From Rhodobacter sp. (GTDB lineage Bacteria > Pseudomonadota > Alphaproteobacteria > Rhodobacterales > Rhodobacteraceae), in contig JAIXRW010000010.1 of the NCBI GenBank assembly GCA_027484985.1, positions 1-64,000 on the forward strand: a stretch of DNA of 64,000 nt, given 5' to 3'. Position 1 is the first letter of the stretch; each line of letters begins with the position of its first letter. The notes under the pieces are model-generated. The model saw only the letters and a program-made list of their open reading frames with translations, was not told where the DNA came from and did not search any database. The position numbers were made by a program, and so were the translations under genes. Below, one piece after another: positions 1 through 9,146 of this stretch.

Positions 1-920
1 AGCGCCGAGAGGATTTCGCGCGCCTTCCGGCAGTCGGCGTCCATCTGGGTGATCAGGGCGGGGAGGCCGTCGAATTTCAGCTCGGGGCGCAGGAAATCGA
101 CGAAGGCGATGGAAAGGTGATGGCCGTAGAGGTCGCCCTTGAAGTCGAGCAGGAAGGTTTCAAGGTTGGGCTGGTTCACCCCGAACATCGGCCGCACGCC
201 AAGGCTGGCGGCGCCCATGTAGCTGCCCGCCTGCGGGCCGGTCAGCACATCGGCGCGGACGGCATAGACGCCGAGGCGGGGGAGGTGCAGGCCATCGACG
301 GCCATGTTGGCGGTGGGATAGCCCAGTTCGCGGCCGCGCTTTTCGCCGTGGATCACCGCGCCCTCGATCCGGTGCCAGTGGCCGAGCATGGCGGCTGCGG
401 CGCGGGGCTGGCCTTCGGCAAGCGACCGGCGGATGGCGGTGGACGAAATCTCTTGCCCGTCGATGGCCAGAAGGGGGGCAATGGTGACAGCAAAGCCGAG
501 CGATTGGCCAAGGGAGGCAAGGTCATGGGCGGTGCCCGCGCGGTCATGGCCGAAGCGGAAATCGGCGCCGACGACGACATGGGAAACGCCAAGGCCTGCA
601 ACAAGGATGTCGCGGGCAAAGGCTGCGGGCGAGAGGCCCGACAGGGCGGCATCGAAGGGAAGCGCGTAGAGTTCCTGCACGCCGAGTTTGGCAAGGCGGT
701 TGGCGCGGGCTTCGCCATTCATTAGGCGGAAGGGGGCGGCGGCGGGTTGAAAGACCTGACGCGGATGAGGTTCGAAGGTGACAACGCCAAGGGGCGCGGT
801 GGAGCGGGCGCGGTCGATCACCGAGCGGTGGCCAAGATGGACGCCGTCGAAATTGCCCATCGCGACAGAGGCGCCGCGGGCATCGGGGGGCAGGCCTTGC
901 CAATGGTGGTGAGTGCGCAT
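1..920 (-). CDS. ribF: bifunctional riboflavin kinase/FAD synthetase, 3' end cut by window edge
   Basis: RibF phosphorylates riboflavin to FMN and adenylates FMN to FAD in the cytoplasm. I read 306 residues from the ATG at 920-918. The N-terminal nucleotidyltransferase domain shows MGNFDGVHLGH, the family's ATP-binding (HxGH-type) motif, within the first 31 residues, followed by GVVTFEPHPRQVF and VVVGADFRFGHDRAG. The riboflavin-kinase domain ends with HLSIAFVDFLRPELKFDG, a typical RibF C-terminus, so only a few residues should lie outside the window. It is transcribed in the same direction as the MaoC-type gene upstream, with a 29-nt gap. The identification is firm; only the exact C-terminus is unseen. 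Confidence 0.95.
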   Translation of the reverse strand, partial: MRTHHHWQGLPPDARGASVAMGNFDGVHLGHRSVIDRARSTAPLGVVTFEPHPRQVFQPAAAPFRLMNGEARANRLAKLGVQELYALPFDAALSGLSPAAFARDILVAGLGVSHVVVGADFRFGHDRAGTAHDLASLGQSLGFAVTIAPLLAIDGQEISSTAIRRSLAEGQPRAAAAMLGHWHRIEGAVIHGEKRGRELGYPTANMAVDGLHLPRLGVYAVRADVLTGPQAGSYMGAASLGVRPMFGVNQPNLETFLLDFKGDLYGHHLSIAFVDFLRPELKFDGLPALITQMDADCRKAREILSA

Positions 921-949
921 CTTTCCCCGGGACGCGGGACCGTGCCCGC

Positions 950-1405
950 CTAGTCGAACTTGCGGCTGGGCGCCAGAACCAGCGCCTCGCCCTTCAGGAC
1001 AACCGTATTACCCACGGCGCAATGGGTTTCAAGGGTGACACGGCGGCGGGCATGGTCAATGGCGGTCACGGTCACCTCGGCCCGCACGGTATCGCCGGGG
1101 CGGACGGGGGCCATGAATTTCAGGCTTTGGCCCAGATAGACGGTGCCATGGCCGGGAAGCTGTTCGCCGATGACGGCCGAGATCAGGCCGGCGGTCAGCA
1201 TGCCATGGGCGATGCGGCCCTGAAAGATGGTGTCCTGCGCGTAGGAATCGTCAAGGTGGACGGGGTTTCGGTCGGTCGATACCTCGGCGAACATTTCGAT
1301 ATCGCGGTCGGTCACGGTTTTCAGCAGGTGGCGCGTCATGCCGATTTCGATGTCTTCGATGCAGATCGTGCCACGGGGCTGGTTGTCGAGGGCGCGTGCG
1401 AACAT
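950..1405 (-). CDS. MaoC family (R)-hydratase/dehydratase
   Basis: A 151-residue single hot-dog-fold protein. It carries the hydratase-2 motif STDRNPVHLDD near residue 45, with the Asp and His expected to be catalytic, and the conserved GRIAHGMLTAGLISAVIGEQLPG stretch is recognisable in parts (GRIAHGMLTAG). This pattern matches (R)-specific enoyl-CoA hydratases such as PhaJ, which act on beta-oxidation intermediates or PHA precursors. The reading frame is open further upstream to 1663, but that part crosses an intergenic repeat. The ATG at 1405 (MFARALDN) gives the normal family length and is preferred. The substrate cannot be read from sequence. Confidence 0.85.
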   Translation of the reverse strand: MFARALDNQPRGTICIEDIEIGMTRHLLKTVTDRDIEMFAEVSTDRNPVHLDDSYAQDTIFQGRIAHGMLTAGLISAVIGEQLPGHGTVYLGQSLKFMAPVRPGDTVRAEVTVTAIDHARRRVTLETHCAVGNTVVLKGEALVLAPSRKFD

Positions 1406-1705
1406 GGGTCTTGGTCCTGAATCGGGGCAAGCGGACGATAGCCCATGCCGCGGCGCGGCGCAATCGGGCGGGTAATTAGTTTTCGCAGATGGATTGAAAG
1501 TTGTAATTTTGTTGCGGGCTCGCATCGGGCTGGCGGCGCAGGGGGCTGTCTGCCCCCTCGCCCCTTCGGGGCTCACCCCCGAGGATATTTCGGGGCAGAA
1601 AATGGGACAGCGGCGTTCATTTTCTGCCCACAAATATCCTCGGGGGGTGAATTGGCGCGGCACGCGACAAGAGGGGGCGCGAGCGCCCCCTTTCTTTGGC
1701 CCGGT
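1406..1705. repeat. intergenic gap with inverted pair of GAGGATATTT repeats
   Basis: No gene is supported here. The gap holds two copies of a short repeat facing each other: plus-strand CACCCCCGAGGATATTT...GCAGAAAATG at about 1575-1604 and its inverse at about 1618-1649. They can pair into a long stem. GC-rich complementary tracts flank them (CCCCTCGCCCC on the left and GGGGGCGCGAGCGCCCCC from about 1672). An equivalent inverted pair occurs at 44121-44197. It probably serves as a bidirectional transcript end for the genes on each side, but this is inference. Confidence 0.7.
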
Positions 1706-2593
1706 TCAGCGCAGATAGGGGATGGCGTAGGTGCTGTATTGCTGCTTCGCGGCAAGGAAGGCGTCGAGCTTGCCTTTGTCGGGGGCGCCCGTGTCGGGGC
1801 CGAATTCGTGGGCCGCGATGCCTGCGGTGACGAAAAGGGTGTCGAGCCCTTCGGACAGGCCGCCCTGCACATCGGTGTTCACGCCGTCACCGATGCACAG
1901 GATGCGGGGGTCGTCGCCGCGGCCCAGGGTGGCGAGGCGGCGGCGGGCGAGGTCATAGATCGGCGGGTGGGGTTTGCCGAAGTAAAGCGCGGTGCCGCCC
2001 ATATCCTCATACGCGGCGGCCAGCGCCCCGGCGCAGTAAAGGCGGGTGGTGCCGAGATCGACGATGAGGTCGGGGTTGGCGCAGAGCATGGTCAGGCCGT
2101 TCGCCTTCATCTGCAACAGGGTGGCGCGGTAGTCGTCGGGGGTTTCGGTCGTGTCATCGGCAAGGCCGGTACAGACGATGCCTTGCGCTTCGGCCAGCGG
2201 GACGAGGGTGACGGGGTTCCTTGCCGCGAGGGCGGCGAGGTCGGGGGCGATGTCATGGAAGAAGGTCAGGTCTTTGGGCGCGCCGATGTGGTGGATGCGG
2301 CTGCCGACCGCGCCCGAGAAAAGGCCCATTTGCGCGGCATCGCCCGAGGAGACGATGGCATCCCACGCGTCGCGGGGCACGTTCATGCCGGCGATCTGGG
2401 TCTCGACGCTGCTGGCGGGGCGGGGCGAGTTGGTGAGCAGGAGGACGGTGCCGCCTTGCGCCCTGAAGGCGCGGAGGGCGGCGACGGCGGCGGGGAAGGC
2501 GGTCTTGCCGTTGTGCAGGCAGCCCCAGAGATCGCAGAACACCGCGTCATAGCGGTCGGCGATGGTGGCGAGGCTGTCGATCAGGTCGGTCAT
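1706..2593 (-). CDS. HAD-superfamily IIA hydrolase (TIGR01459-type, NagD-like)
   Basis: A 295-residue cytoplasmic phosphatase-like protein. HAD motif I appears as VFCDLWGCLHNG near residue 18; the second Asp of the usual DxD is replaced by Trp-Gly, as is seen in this alphaproteobacterial subfamily. Motif II is LLLTNSPRP, with a cap domain following. Motifs III and IV are present as YFGKPHPPIYDLA and ILCIGDGVNTDVQGG. The ATG at 2593 was chosen because it starts directly before the conserved N-terminus and the upstream in-frame ATG at 2635 lies in non-conserved sequence. The physiological substrate is unknown. Confidence 0.85.
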   Translation of the reverse strand: MTDLIDSLATIADRYDAVFCDLWGCLHNGKTAFPAAVAALRAFRAQGGTVLLLTNSPRPASSVETQIAGMNVPRDAWDAIVSSGDAAQMGLFSGAVGSRIHHIGAPKDLTFFHDIAPDLAALAARNPVTLVPLAEAQGIVCTGLADDTTETPDDYRATLLQMKANGLTMLCANPDLIVDLGTTRLYCAGALAAAYEDMGGTALYFGKPHPPIYDLARRRLATLGRGDDPRILCIGDGVNTDVQGGLSEGLDTLFVTAGIAAHEFGPDTGAPDKGKLDAFLAAKQQYSTYAIPYLR

Positions 2594-2671
2594 GGCGGGC
2601 CTTTCGCGGGGTGGGTCAGTGCAGGAATACACCAAGCGGTCGCCCGAGGGAATGTGACGGTCGGTCGGGTC

Positions 2672-2853
2672 GAGGACCGTCGCGCAAGGCGCCAGTGGCG
2701 CGTTGCGCCGGTCCGATTGCGGCCGAGGCGACGAGGCCGCAAGGGGTGTGGTGCCGCGCGGTGGTTTCAGGCACGGGGCGCGGCCGCCCGGCGGGTGCGT
2801 TTACGCGCCCGCCCCCCGCAGGGCGGGCGCGGCCCGTGCGTTTGGCGCACGGG
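2672..2853 (+). repeat. dispersed ~185-nt GC-rich hairpin element, copy 1
   Basis: This element fills most of the 324-nt gap upstream of the HAD gene. It begins GAGGACCG and ends GCGCACGGGC. It contains three strong hairpins: a GCGCC-AGT-GGCGC stem, a GCGCCCGCC...GGGCGGGCGC stem and a GCCCGTGCG...CGCACGGGC stem. The same sequence occurs in opposite orientation at 15179-15364 with several substitutions, notably in stem arms. A further small hairpin, CTGCACGAC-GCTG-GTCGTGCAG, follows at about 2879-2899. I recognise no transposase or coding capacity. Confidence 0.75.
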
Positions 2854-2917
2854 CGGGCATGGGTTGGCCGGTCGATGCCTGCACGACGCTGGTCGTGCAG
2901 GACTTTGGCCGCCTCGC

Positions 2918-3835
2918 TTACAGTTTCAGCGCGGGGATGATCTGTTTCTTCCGGCTCATGATACCCGGCAGGACGACGGTGTCGCCCGTCACCTTGCAGC
3001 CGAAAGAGGCCTCGGCCATTTGCTTTACAAGGTCGTTCGGGACGAGGAGGGTGGCTTCTTCGCGGATGATATCGACGACGAAGAGCAGGACCTGATCGGC
3101 GCCGTCCTCTTTTGCCACATCGACCATCGAGGCCATCAGGCTGGCCTTGCGGTCGAGCACGACTTTGGGCGCCGTGGTTTCAAGGACCGAGACGCGCAGT
3201 TCCTTGCCCGCGACGTTGTATTCCTTGCTGTCCATCCGCAGCAGGGCGGCGTCGGAGAAGGCGGAAACGTCTGACTTCGCCTCGAACATCTTGGTCGCCA
3301 GATCGGCGATGGTCACGCCCAGATCGGCGGCGAGTTTCTCGGCCACGGCGCGGTCATGGGCGGTGGTGGTGGGCGAGCGGAATTCGAGCGTGTCCGAAAC
3401 GATGCAGGACAGCATCGCGCCCTTGATGCCGCGCGGGGCCTGCGCCACGGCATCGCCCATCAGGTCGTGCAGGATGGTGGCGGTGCAGGCGAGCGGGCGG
3501 ATGGTGATGTCGATGGGGTTTTTCGTCTTGAGGCCGCCGACGAGCATGTGATGGTCGATGATGCCGGTGATCTTGGCGTCATTGATCGAAGGGGGCAGTT
3601 CGGCGGGGTTGTTGGTATCGACGATGACCACGGTGTGATCGGCCGAAACGTCCGCGATGATCTCGGGTTTCGCTAGGTCCCAGTGTTTCAGCACGAAGGC
3701 GGCTTCGGTGTTCGGTTCGCCCAGCAGCACGGGTTTGGCGGGTGTGCCGGTCTGCGACAGATACCAGGCCCAGATGATGGGCGAGCCGGTGGAATCGGTA
3801 TCGGGGGATTTGTGGCCGAAGACGAGCGTGGTCAT
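2918..3835 (-). CDS. ppaC: manganese-dependent inorganic pyrophosphatase (DHH family)
   Basis: A 305-residue family II pyrophosphatase that hydrolyses pyrophosphate to two phosphates in the cytoplasm. The metal-site residues are visible: H8, D12 and D14 in FGHKSPDTDS, D73 in VIVDTNN, and the DHH triad D94-H95-H96 in GIIDHHMLVGG. A DHHA2 domain occupies the C-terminal third. Length is normal for the family. The ATG at 3835 starts immediately before the conserved core. Nothing in the sequence shows regulation beyond a normal upstream gap of about 105 nt. Confidence 0.95.
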   Translation of the reverse strand: MTTLVFGHKSPDTDSTGSPIIWAWYLSQTGTPAKPVLLGEPNTEAAFVLKHWDLAKPEIIADVSADHTVVIVDTNNPAELPPSINDAKITGIIDHHMLVGGLKTKNPIDITIRPLACTATILHDLMGDAVAQAPRGIKGAMLSCIVSDTLEFRSPTTTAHDRAVAEKLAADLGVTIADLATKMFEAKSDVSAFSDAALLRMDSKEYNVAGKELRVSVLETTAPKVVLDRKASLMASMVDVAKEDGADQVLLFVVDIIREEATLLVPNDLVKQMAEASFGCKVTGDTVVLPGIMSRKKQIIPALKL

Positions 3836-3940
3836 GGATGCACCTATGATACGGGAATTTGGCGCGGTGTATAGGCGAGGTGCTGCGCCTTGTCACGCGG
3901 GGTGCGGTGCGGGGTTGCGCTGGGCGGCGGGGCTGCGCCG

Positions 3941-4684
3941 TCATTGGAACGGGGCGGGGGCTTTGGGCAGGGCGGGCCATTGCGCGGGGTCGTGGCCCCA
4001 GATCAGTTTCGCGCCGGTCAGGGCCTGCAATTGCATCAGCTTGTCATGGCTTTGCGCGGCCGTGGCGCTGTCCATCGCATCGGGAAAACCCTCGGCCGGT
4101 TCGCTTTCGCGGTTGATCGCATCGGCGGCAAGGATCACCGCGCCGGTTTGCGGCAGGTCGAGCAGCAGCGACAGATGGCCCGGCGTGTGGCCGGGGGTGG
4201 GCAGAAGGGTGATGCCGTGGCAAAGCGTCGTGTCGCGGTCGATCAGGCGGTATTCGACATCGGGCCATGCGACGGGCCGCGCCGTGCCATGCCAGAGCGG
4301 GCGGGGTTCGGCGCGTTCGGTGCGGGTGATGTAGATGGGGCAGCGGATGAGCGGCAGGGCGCCGGCATGGTCGATATGGCCATGGGTCAGGATGCAGGCG
4401 GTGAGGTCGGAGGTGGTCAGGCCAAGCAAGGCGAGTTGGCCCGTCAGCGTATTCGCCGCGCTGTGGTTGACCAGATGGCCAAAGGCGGAAAGCCCGTCAC
4501 GCGCATCGGCGGCGGCGGGGTCGGTCGCGTAATCTTCGGGCATGCCGGTATCGACAAGGATGCGCGCCCCGCGGTCGGTTTCCAGCAGGTATCCGGGCAG
4601 GCCGATCGTGCGTTTGCCGCCCACATCGAAGGTGCCGAAATCGAGGATGGTCAGGCGGGTGAGGCGGTGGGAGGACAGGGTCAC
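3941..4684 (-). CDS. metallo-beta-lactamase-fold hydrolase, N-acyl-homoserine-lactonase-like
   Basis: A 247-residue MBL-fold enzyme with the full metal motif H101-x-H103-x-D105-H106 in LTHGHIDHAG, a downstream TPGHTPGHLS histidine near residue 168, the AADAI aspartate and a final WGHD histidine. The N-terminal GYLLETDRGARILVDTGMP layout is that of the AiiA/AttM lactonase group, which opens the ring of acyl-homoserine-lactone signals. Other MBL esterases share this plan, so the substrate is inference. It starts at GTG (4684), which overlaps the stop of the TraB/GumN gene as GTGA, so the two are translationally coupled. Confidence 0.75.
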   Translation of the reverse strand: MTLSSHRLTRLTILDFGTFDVGGKRTIGLPGYLLETDRGARILVDTGMPEDYATDPAAADARDGLSAFGHLVNHSAANTLTGQLALLGLTTSDLTACILTHGHIDHAGALPLIRCPIYITRTERAEPRPLWHGTARPVAWPDVEYRLIDRDTTLCHGITLLPTPGHTPGHLSLLLDLPQTGAVILAADAINRESEPAEGFPDAMDSATAAQSHDKLMQLQALTGAKLIWGHDPAQWPALPKAPAPFQ

Positions 4685-5673
4685 AGGGGCAGTCTTTCCA
4701 GGGTAAAGCCGCGCTGTTCCAGCAGGGCAAGGACGCCGGTTTCGCCCGACAGGTGAAGGGCACCAAAGGCGGCGAGGACGGGGCCTTGGGCCGCTGCCGA
4801 CTCGATCACCGGAATCCAGCTTTGGTTGCGGTCGGTCATCAGCAGGCGTTCCATCGTGGCGAAGTCGCGGGCGACCTGTTCGGGGGTGTAGCCCGGTGTC
4901 GCAAGTGCGGCGTGGCGGCTGAGTTCCCAGATCAGGCGGGCGTCTTCGGCGAAATAGCTGTCGGACAGGGTGGCGGCGTAATCTTCGGCCTGCGTTTCGG
5001 TGGCGAGGGCCTGGCGGATCATGGCAAGCTGGTCTGCCTGCGGGATGGTGGCGAAAAGGTTGAACACGGTGTCATGGGGTTCCAGCCCCTTGACCGGAAT
5101 GTCCTGCGCAGTGGCGCGGGCGATCAGGCGCTGGTCAAGCCCGCCTTTGGCAAGGGCTGCCGCATCGCGCATGGCGCAAGGCGGCACGGCCAGCAGGGTG
5201 GTTACATACCACGGGCGCAGTTTGGCGACCATGAAGGGGGGCAGGCCACGGGACTGCATCGCCTGTGACAGCGCGGCCCAATCGGCGGGCGACAGCGATT
5301 CGGGCAGGGTCGGGCCGGAGGGGGCGACCATCAGGGCGGGGTTCTGGGCCATGTCGGCCTTGAGGGCGGCTTCCTCGGCCGGGCCAGCCTCGACCAGCAG
5401 GGTGGTTGCGGTGGAAAGCAGGGGGGCAAGGCGGGCCATGGTGGCATCATGGCGCGGGTCGTCGAAATGGTAGGTGCCGATCAGGGTGACGGTTTCCGCC
5501 CCCCGCGTGGCTTTCCATAGCAGGCCATGGGCAAAGGGGGCGGCATCGGTGGCGGCGCGGATCGCGGCCTGATCGGCGGCGGGAAGGGTGGGAAAGAGGT
5601 TGGTGCCCGCGCATTGCGCCGCCGCAAGGGCGGGCAGGAACAGCAGGGCGAGCGGGGCGAACAGGCGGATCAT
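4681..5673 (-). CDS. TraB/GumN family secreted protein
   Basis: A 330-residue protein with a signal peptide (MIRLFAPLALLFLPALAAAQ, cleavage after Ala-Ala-Ala likely), so it acts outside the cytoplasm. The TraB/GumN core shows as LIGTYHFDDPRHD near residue 75, in which the G-T-x-H resembles the Tiki/TraB metalloprotease-like motif, with a second motif LAAFGALHLSGETGVLALLEQRGF at the C-terminus that carries GALHL. The length is normal. An ATG further upstream (5763) is in frame but would bury the signal peptide. It is the first gene of a two-gene unit with the lactonase-like hydrolase. Confidence 0.85.
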   Translation of the reverse strand: MIRLFAPLALLFLPALAAAQCAGTNLFPTLPAADQAAIRAATDAAPFAHGLLWKATRGAETVTLIGTYHFDDPRHDATMARLAPLLSTATTLLVEAGPAEEAALKADMAQNPALMVAPSGPTLPESLSPADWAALSQAMQSRGLPPFMVAKLRPWYVTTLLAVPPCAMRDAAALAKGGLDQRLIARATAQDIPVKGLEPHDTVFNLFATIPQADQLAMIRQALATETQAEDYAATLSDSYFAEDARLIWELSRHAALATPGYTPEQVARDFATMERLLMTDRNQSWIPVIESAAAQGPVLAAFGALHLSGETGVLALLEQRGFTLERLPL

Positions 5674-5770
5674 CGGTGCATCCTGTGACTGGGGCAAAGG
5701 GTGACAGGCCGCTGCCTGCCTGCCAAGGGGGCGGGGGCGGTGCGGGTGGCGATTTTCGCGCAAGGGAGTT

Positions 5771-5799
5771 CTTGACGAAGGGCGGGCATGCGCTTATCT
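5771..5799 (+). promoter_or_regulatory. heat-shock-type promoter of groESL
   Basis: CTTGACG at 5771-5777 and CTTATCT at 5793-5799 are separated as expected for the alphaproteobacterial RpoH consensus (CTTG, about 18 nt, then CTTAT-like). The same bases also read as a sigma-70 promoter, TTGACG-N16-TTATCT. The CIRCE operator starts 9 nt downstream, which would place it over the transcription start. Confidence 0.65.
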
Positions 5800-5807
5800 G
5801 CGGGCTG

Positions 5808-5834
5808 TTGGCACTCGCCCCGGCTGAGTGCCAA
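5808..5834 (+). promoter_or_regulatory. CIRCE operator (HrcA binding site)
   Basis: A perfect inverted repeat TTGGCACTC-N9-GAGTGCCAA with the canonical 9-nt spacer, one base from the classic CIRCE arm on each side (TTAGCACTC). It lies just upstream of groES, which is the standard location. HrcA repression of groESL through CIRCE is established in alphaproteobacteria; hrcA itself is not in this window. Confidence 0.95.
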
Positions 5835-5869
5835 TCAAGTTCAACCTGGAACCTAGGGAGTGTTCTCAG

Positions 5870-6157
5870 ATGGCATTCAAACCGCTTCACGACCGCGTGC
5901 TGGTCAAGCGCGTGCAGAGCGAAGAAAAGACCAAGGGCGGTCTGATCATCCCCGATACCGCGAAGGAAAAGCCCGCTGAAGGCGAGATCGTCGCCGTTGG
6001 CGAAGGCGCGCGCAAGGATTCGGGCGAGCTGATCGCACCGTCGGTCAAGGCTGGCGACCGTATCCTGTTCGGCAAATGGTCGGGCACGGAAGTGACGCTG
6101 GACGGTCAGGAACTGCTGATCATGAAGGAAAGCGACATCCTCGGCATTATCGGCTGA
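5870..6157 (+). CDS. groES: co-chaperonin GroES
   Basis: A 95-residue co-chaperonin that caps the GroEL folding chamber. [15 protein letters not shown] and the mobile-loop region [23 protein letters not shown], read here in parts, are unmistakable, and the C-terminus is DILGIIG. The ATG at 5870 follows the Shine-Dalgarno-like AGGGAG at 5855-5860. groEL starts 70 nt after its stop, and both are controlled by the CIRCE element and heat-shock promoter upstream. Confidence 0.98.
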   Translation: MAFKPLHDRVLVKRVQSEEKTKGGLIIPDTAKEKPAEGEIVAVGEGARKDSGELIAPSVKAGDRILFGKWSGTEVTLDGQELLIMKESDILGIIG

Positions 6158-6179
6158 GCGGGCGCTGCGGGTGCGGTGA

Positions 6180-7874
<1,695 letters not shown>

Positions 7875-7902
7875 TCATCCCTGCCTATGCGGCAGAAAAC
7901 GG

Positions 7903-7936
7903 GGGGGCGTGGCGAAAGCCGCGCCCCCTTTCGTTT
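7903..7936 (+). terminator. intrinsic terminator of groESL
   Basis: An 11-bp stem with a GAAA tetraloop (GGGGGCGTGGC at 7903-7913 and GCCGCGCCCCC at 7918-7928, one T-G wobble) is followed by TTTCGTTT. It lies 28 nt after the groEL stop. Confidence 0.85.
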
Positions 7937-7979
7937 GGAGGCCAAAATCCTTTTGAAGGAATTTGCGGCGGGCGCGGGC

Positions 7980-8082
7980 GAAGTCTGACGCAGACTTCGC
8001 GGCGATTTTTGACGCAAAAATCGGGGTCGGGCGGGGGCCGGAATTTGCGTCAAATTCCGTCGCGATTTCTGCGTCAGAAATC
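7980..8082. repeat. four-hairpin cassette with TGACGCA/TGCGTCA core, copy A
   Basis: Four 19-nt perfect hairpins, each an 8-bp stem with a 3-nt loop: 7980-7998 (GAAGTCTG-ACG-CAGACTTC), 8004-8022 (GATTTTTG-ACG-CAAAAATC), 8040-8058 (GGAATTTG-CGT-CAAATTCC) and 8064-8082 (GATTTCTG-CGT-CAGAAATC). Hairpins within a pair are 5 nt apart and the pairs are 17 nt apart. The first pair has loop ACG, the second CGT. Stem arms differ between hairpins but always with compensating changes. Copy B at 20205-20310 has the same architecture. An imperfect AT-rich hairpin (7943-7965) and an ATCCCCGC hairpin (8104-8123) flank it. Confidence 0.85.
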
Positions 8083-8103
8083 GTGCGGGGTGCGGCGCGG
8101 CAG

Positions 8104-8123
8104 ATCCCCGCTTTCGCGGGGAT
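8104..8123 (+). repeat. ATCCCCGC hairpin repeat
   Basis: ATCCCCGC-TTTC-GCGGGGAT followed by GACA. The same palindrome with loop TTGC is at 16541-16560, also followed by GACA. This kind of short repeat is widespread in proteobacterial intergenic DNA. Confidence 0.7.
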
Positions 8124-8157
8124 GACAGTCGGGGTGGGGCGGGTTAACCTGTTTTTC

Positions 8158-9090
8158 ATGAACCGGAATTTCGCCATCGCCGCGGGGCTTGCCGCGCTTG
8201 CTTCGCTGTGCTGGGCGGGGAATTGGGTCTTGGGGCGGGCGATCCGGGCGGATGTGCCGCCCTTTGGCCTGACCTTTTGGCGCTGGGCGCTGGCGGCGGT
8301 GATTCTGCTGCCCTTCGAGGCGAGGCGGCTGCGGGCCGACTGGGCGGCGGTGCGGGCGCATTTGCCGCTGGTGGCCGCAATGGCGGTGCTGTCGGCGGGG
8401 ATGTTCCAGTCGATGACCTATATCGGGCTGCATTCGACAGAAGCGATCAACGCGCTGCTGGTCAGTGCGACGATGCCGGTTTTCGTGGTGATCATCGCGT
8501 GGCTGGTGCTGGGCGAGCGGCTTAGCCTGCGGCAGGGGCTGGGGATCGGGGTCAGTTTCTGCGGGGTGGCATGGATCATCGCGCGGGGGGAACCGGGGCG
8601 GCTGATGGACCTGCATTTCAATGTGGGGGATGCGTGGATTCTGGGCGCTCTGGTGGTTTGGGGGCTGTATTCGGTGCTGCTGAAATTCCGGCCCAAGGGC
8701 CTGTCGCCGGTGGGGCTGACCTTTTTCATCGCGGTGATCGGCACAGGGTTCATGGCGCCCTTCATGCTGTGGGAAATGGCGCGGGGCCTGCATGTGCCGC
8801 TGACGGTGGCGGGGGTGGGGTCGGTGGCCTATACCGGCGTTTTCGCCTCGGTCGTGGCGCTGCTGAGTTACAACGCGGCGGTGGCGCGGATCGGGCCATC
8901 GCGGTCGGTGTTTTTCCTGCATCTGATGCCGGTCTTTGGTGCGGGGCTGGCGGTGGTGTTTCTGGGCGAGACGGTGGCGGCCTATCATCTGGTCGGCTTT
9001 CCCGTGGCGCTGGGCGGGGTGCTGTGGGCGACATCGGCGCCGGAGCGGGGGGCTGAGGGTCGCGGGGTGGTGAGCGGCAACCGGACTTGA
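8158..9090 (+). CDS. DMT-superfamily (EamA) transporter
   Basis: A 310-residue inner-membrane protein with ten predicted hydrophobic segments in two EamA halves. The first begins AIAAGLAALASLCWAGNWVLGRAI and ends in AWLVLGERLSLRQGLG; the second ends in VVFLGETVAAYHLVGFPVALGG. The repeated LGE-R/T motif after TM4 and TM9 is characteristic. Members export metabolites or amino acids, and the substrate is not predictable here. The ATG at 8158 directly precedes the first helix, and an open frame upstream to 7963 crosses the hairpin cassette and is not coding. Confidence 0.9.
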   Translation: MNRNFAIAAGLAALASLCWAGNWVLGRAIRADVPPFGLTFWRWALAAVILLPFEARRLRADWAAVRAHLPLVAAMAVLSAGMFQSMTYIGLHSTEAINALLVSATMPVFVVIIAWLVLGERLSLRQGLGIGVSFCGVAWIIARGEPGRLMDLHFNVGDAWILGALVVWGLYSVLLKFRPKGLSPVGLTFFIAVIGTGFMAPFMLWEMARGLHVPLTVAGVGSVAYTGVFASVVALLSYNAAVARIGPSRSVFFLHLMPVFGAGLAVVFLGETVAAYHLVGFPVALGGVLWATSAPERGAEGRGVVSGNRT

Positions 9091-9146
9091 CTCGGGGCCG
9101 GTTGGTCGTCAGCGTTTTTCCTGGTGATGTTGCGAGTGAGGGTGCC

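Noticed and set aside
1445..3274. A 609-residue open frame on plus across the MaoC upstream gap, HAD and pyrophosphatase genes
   Set aside because: It is the antisense of three well-supported minus genes, with Gly/Ala/Arg-rich shadow composition and no domain.
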